Shown here: positions 62,282 to 64,000 of the stretch, piece after piece
Layout of the letters: every line of letters starts with the position of its first letter
Numbering within the stretch: the first letter of the stretch is position 1
Assembly: GCA_040219575.1 (NCBI GenBank)
Contig: JAVJSD010000058.1
Location: 1 to 64,000 of the forward strand
DNA: 64,000 nucleotides
Direction of reading: 5' to 3'
Source of the DNA: JAVJSD01 sp040219575
GTDB taxonomy: Bacteria; Planctomycetota; Planctomycetia; Pirellulales; Pirellulaceae
Notes under the pieces: generated by a model
What the model was told of the DNA's origin: nothing
Databases searched by the model: none
Seen by the model: only the letters and a program-made list of their open reading frames with translations
Made by a program: the position numbers and the translations under genes

Positions 62282-64000
62282 ATGAACGACGATTCAATCC
62301 TGGCCGACTACCTGGACGTTCTGGAAGAGTCGCAGCAGAGCGGAAAAGAAATCACCCCGGAACAGTTCTGCGCGGATCGCCCGGAACTGCTGGAGCAGCT
62401 CAAACGCCAGATCCAGGCGGTGCAGGCCATCGACCGCCGCCTCAAGACGAGGGCGACCGGCGGCAGTACGACCAATCTCTTCGCCGGCGGAGAGGCCGAG
62501 GACGCGCCGGACGAACTGACCGCCACGTCAGCGCTGGACAACCTGCGGTTCCACGCGCACGGCGGCATGGGGCGGCTGTACAAGGCGCACGACACGGAGC
62601 TGCACCGCGACGTGGCGGTCAAGTTTCTCGACAGCCGCCTGGCCGACAACGAGGAGATCCGGCAGCGGTTCCTGCTGGAGGCGGAGGTGACCGGCCGGTT
62701 GGACCATCCGGGCATCGTGCCGGTCTACGGGATGGGCCGCACGGACGACGGACGACTCTTCTACCTGATGCGGTTCATCGAGGGGGAGAGCCTCGACGCG
62801 CTGATCGAACAGCTGCACGCGAAGTCGGGCCAGCTTCGGCAGGCGGAGTGGAACCTGGAGTACCGGCGGCTGCTGAACCATTTCGTGAGCGTCTGCAAGA
62901 CGGTGGCCTACGCCCACAACCGGGGCATCATCCACCGCGACGTGAAGCCGCGGAACATCATGCTGGGGCGCTACGGCGAGACGATCGTCATCGACTGGGG
63001 GCTGACCATGTCGGTGGAGCGGGGCGACGACTTCAAGGTGAGCAAGATCCAGACGCTGCTGCCGCAGTCCAGCGGTTCGGGCGCGGGTTCCTCGGCAACC
63101 GGGGCGGGGACGCCCGGCTACATGAGCCCGGAGCAGTTCGATCCGGACGCCGAACTGGGGCCGGCCACCGACATCTACAGCCTGGGCGTGACGCTGTACG
63201 AGATCCTGGCCGGCGAGAACCCGTACAAGGGGATGGGCCTGCGGGAAGTGCGGGCCCAGATCGAGCGGGGCAGGGTCACGCCGCCGAGCGCTCTCAGCAA
63301 ATTCGTCTCTCCGGCCGTCGAGGCGATCTGTCTGAAGGCGATGGCCCACGACCCGGGCGACCGCTACGGGACCGCCTCGGAACTGGCGGCCGACGTGGAG
63401 CGTTATCTCAGCGACGAGGCGGTGTCGGCCTACCGGGAGCCGGTCTCCCGCCGGGCGGCCCGCTGGGCGCGGCGGCACCGCGGCGGCGCCGCCGGGCTGG
63501 GGCTCGGCCTGGGCGGGATCCTGCTGGCCGCTGTGGTCACTGCAGTGGTGCTGTTGTTCGTCACGGCCGATGCCAAGAAAAACGAGCAGCAGGCCGTGCA
63601 GGCGAAGGAAGCCGCCGTCGAAGCCCGGGATGAAACGCTGCGTCTGCTGGCCGAAAAGAGCGCCTGGCTGATGGTTTACGCGATGGAAAAGCGTTTCGAC
63701 GTCCTGCAGCAGGCCGCCGGCAGCAGCGAACTGCGCGCGGAGCTGCAGAAGATTGACGACGCCGCGCGGCAGGAGGGCCAGGTGCCCGAGGCGGTGTGGC
63801 AGGAATCGGCCGACGCGATCCAGGCCTGGCTGTACAAGAATGAGGACCGCAGTTTGAAGGCGGCCAACTGGTTCGTCAACGATGTGCAGGGAGTCCAGGT
63901 CGCCCGTGTGGAAGAGGGGAATACCATCGGGAAAAACTTTGCGTGGCGCGATTACTTCAACGGGCTGCAGGAAGACCTGCCGGAAGGCGAGACGGCAGAA
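62282..64000 (+). CDS. Transmembrane Ser/Thr kinase with extracytoplasmic Cache/PDC-like sensor (runs off right edge)
   Basis: At least 573 residues are read; no stop before the window end. The N-terminus (about 1-75) is a helical leader seen in planctomycete kinases. The kinase domain (about 80-385) has HGGMGRLYKA, the Lys of DVAVKFLD, HRDVKPRN with D220, VIDWGL in place of DFG, and GTPGYMSPEQ. One TM lies at about 405-430 (GLGGILLAAVVTAVVLLFV). Outside, GVQVARVEEGNTIGKNF and WRDYFNG resemble the ligand pocket of Cache/PDC domains. The gene starts 12 bases after the sigma factor, so it may phosphorylate that sigma factor in response to an external signal. Confidence 0.82.
   Translation, partial: MNDDSILADYLDVLEESQQSGKEITPEQFCADRPELLEQLKRQIQAVQAIDRRLKTRATGGSTTNLFAGGEAEDAPDELTATSALDNLRFHAHGGMGRLYKAHDTELHRDVAVKFLDSRLADNEEIRQRFLLEAEVTGRLDHPGIVPVYGMGRTDDGRLFYLMRFIEGESLDALIEQLHAKSGQLRQAEWNLEYRRLLNHFVSVCKTVAYAHNRGIIHRDVKPRNIMLGRYGETIVIDWGLTMSVERGDDFKVSKIQTLLPQSSGSGAGSSATGAGTPGYMSPEQFDPDAELGPATDIYSLGVTLYEILAGENPYKGMGLREVRAQIERGRVTPPSALSKFVSPAVEAICLKAMAHDPGDRYGTASELAADVERYLSDEAVSAYREPVSRRAARWARRHRGGAAGLGLGLGGILLAAVVTAVVLLFVTADAKKNEQQAVQAKEAAVEARDETLRLLAEKSAWLMVYAMEKRFDVLQQAAGSSELRAELQKIDDAARQEGQVPEAVWQESADAIQAWLYKNEDRSLKAANWFVNDVQGVQVARVEEGNTIGKNFAWRDYFNGLQEDLPEGETAE

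Overview
The window looks like chromosomal DNA of a planctomycete, probably of the Pirellulales/Pirellulaceae type. The GC content is high. A 23S-5S rRNA operon has no 16S gene beside it. Families typical of this phylum are present: a Tat-exported DUF1501 protein, large membrane Ser/Thr kinases, an ECF sigma factor paired with a kinase, a Trx/PDZ fusion, an NPCBM-containing protein and Gfo/Idh/MocA oxidoreductases. Taxonomy is inferred from gene content only; no search was possible.

Layout. 1-3338: a glycan-assembly group (GT2 start, two glycosyltransferase-like proteins, one sulfotransferase-like protein). 3355-7024: minus-strand rRNA unit with a consensus promoter, a boxA-like site, 23S, 5S and a terminator, and no 16S. 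7320-36654: ordinary chromosome with housekeeping and envelope genes (isopropylmalate dehydrogenase, two PfkB-family kinases, a protease-like NPCBM/PDZ protein, a PhoR-like histidine kinase, a SpoU methyltransferase, a nitrilase, two ABC-2 permeases, a UbiA prenyltransferase with a TIM-barrel isomerase, a Trx/PDZ protein, a zinc-ribbon Ser/Thr kinase, DUF1501, a CPBP protease, an amidohydrolase, a creatininase-like protein and secreted proteins). Intergenic spaces here carry short tandem repeats and two inverted copies of a larger dispersed element.

37203-57977: tRNA-Leu(UAG), then an accessory region of visibly lower and more variable GC. It holds a PD-(D/E)XK-like protein, a winged-helix protein, diverged direct repeats, a small SF2 helicase, a seven-gene overlapping operon (stand-alone adenylation enzyme, carrier protein, GT-A-like protein, alpha/beta hydrolase, hexapeptide acyltransferase, CHAT-domain protease-like protein and a conserved-looking protein of unknown function), a PLD nuclease, a DUF932 gene, a serine recombinase and a large helicase with four C-terminal repeats. 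The overlapping operon is the strongest candidate for an undescribed biosynthesis-plus-protease conflict system.

58666-64000: a compact second candidate system. Two paralogous secreted Cys-rich repeat proteins flank a VKOR-DsbA-DsbA fusion oxidoreductase on the minus strand. Divergent from them are an ECF sigma factor and a transmembrane Ser/Thr kinase with an apparent Cache/PDC-type sensor region, cut by the window edge. Both Cys-rich genes share an upstream sequence module and the same terminator type, which suggests co-regulation, possibly by the neighbouring sigma factor/kinase pair. Coordinates of starts were chosen from ribosome binding sites and family alignment; many upstream in-frame extensions were rejected.
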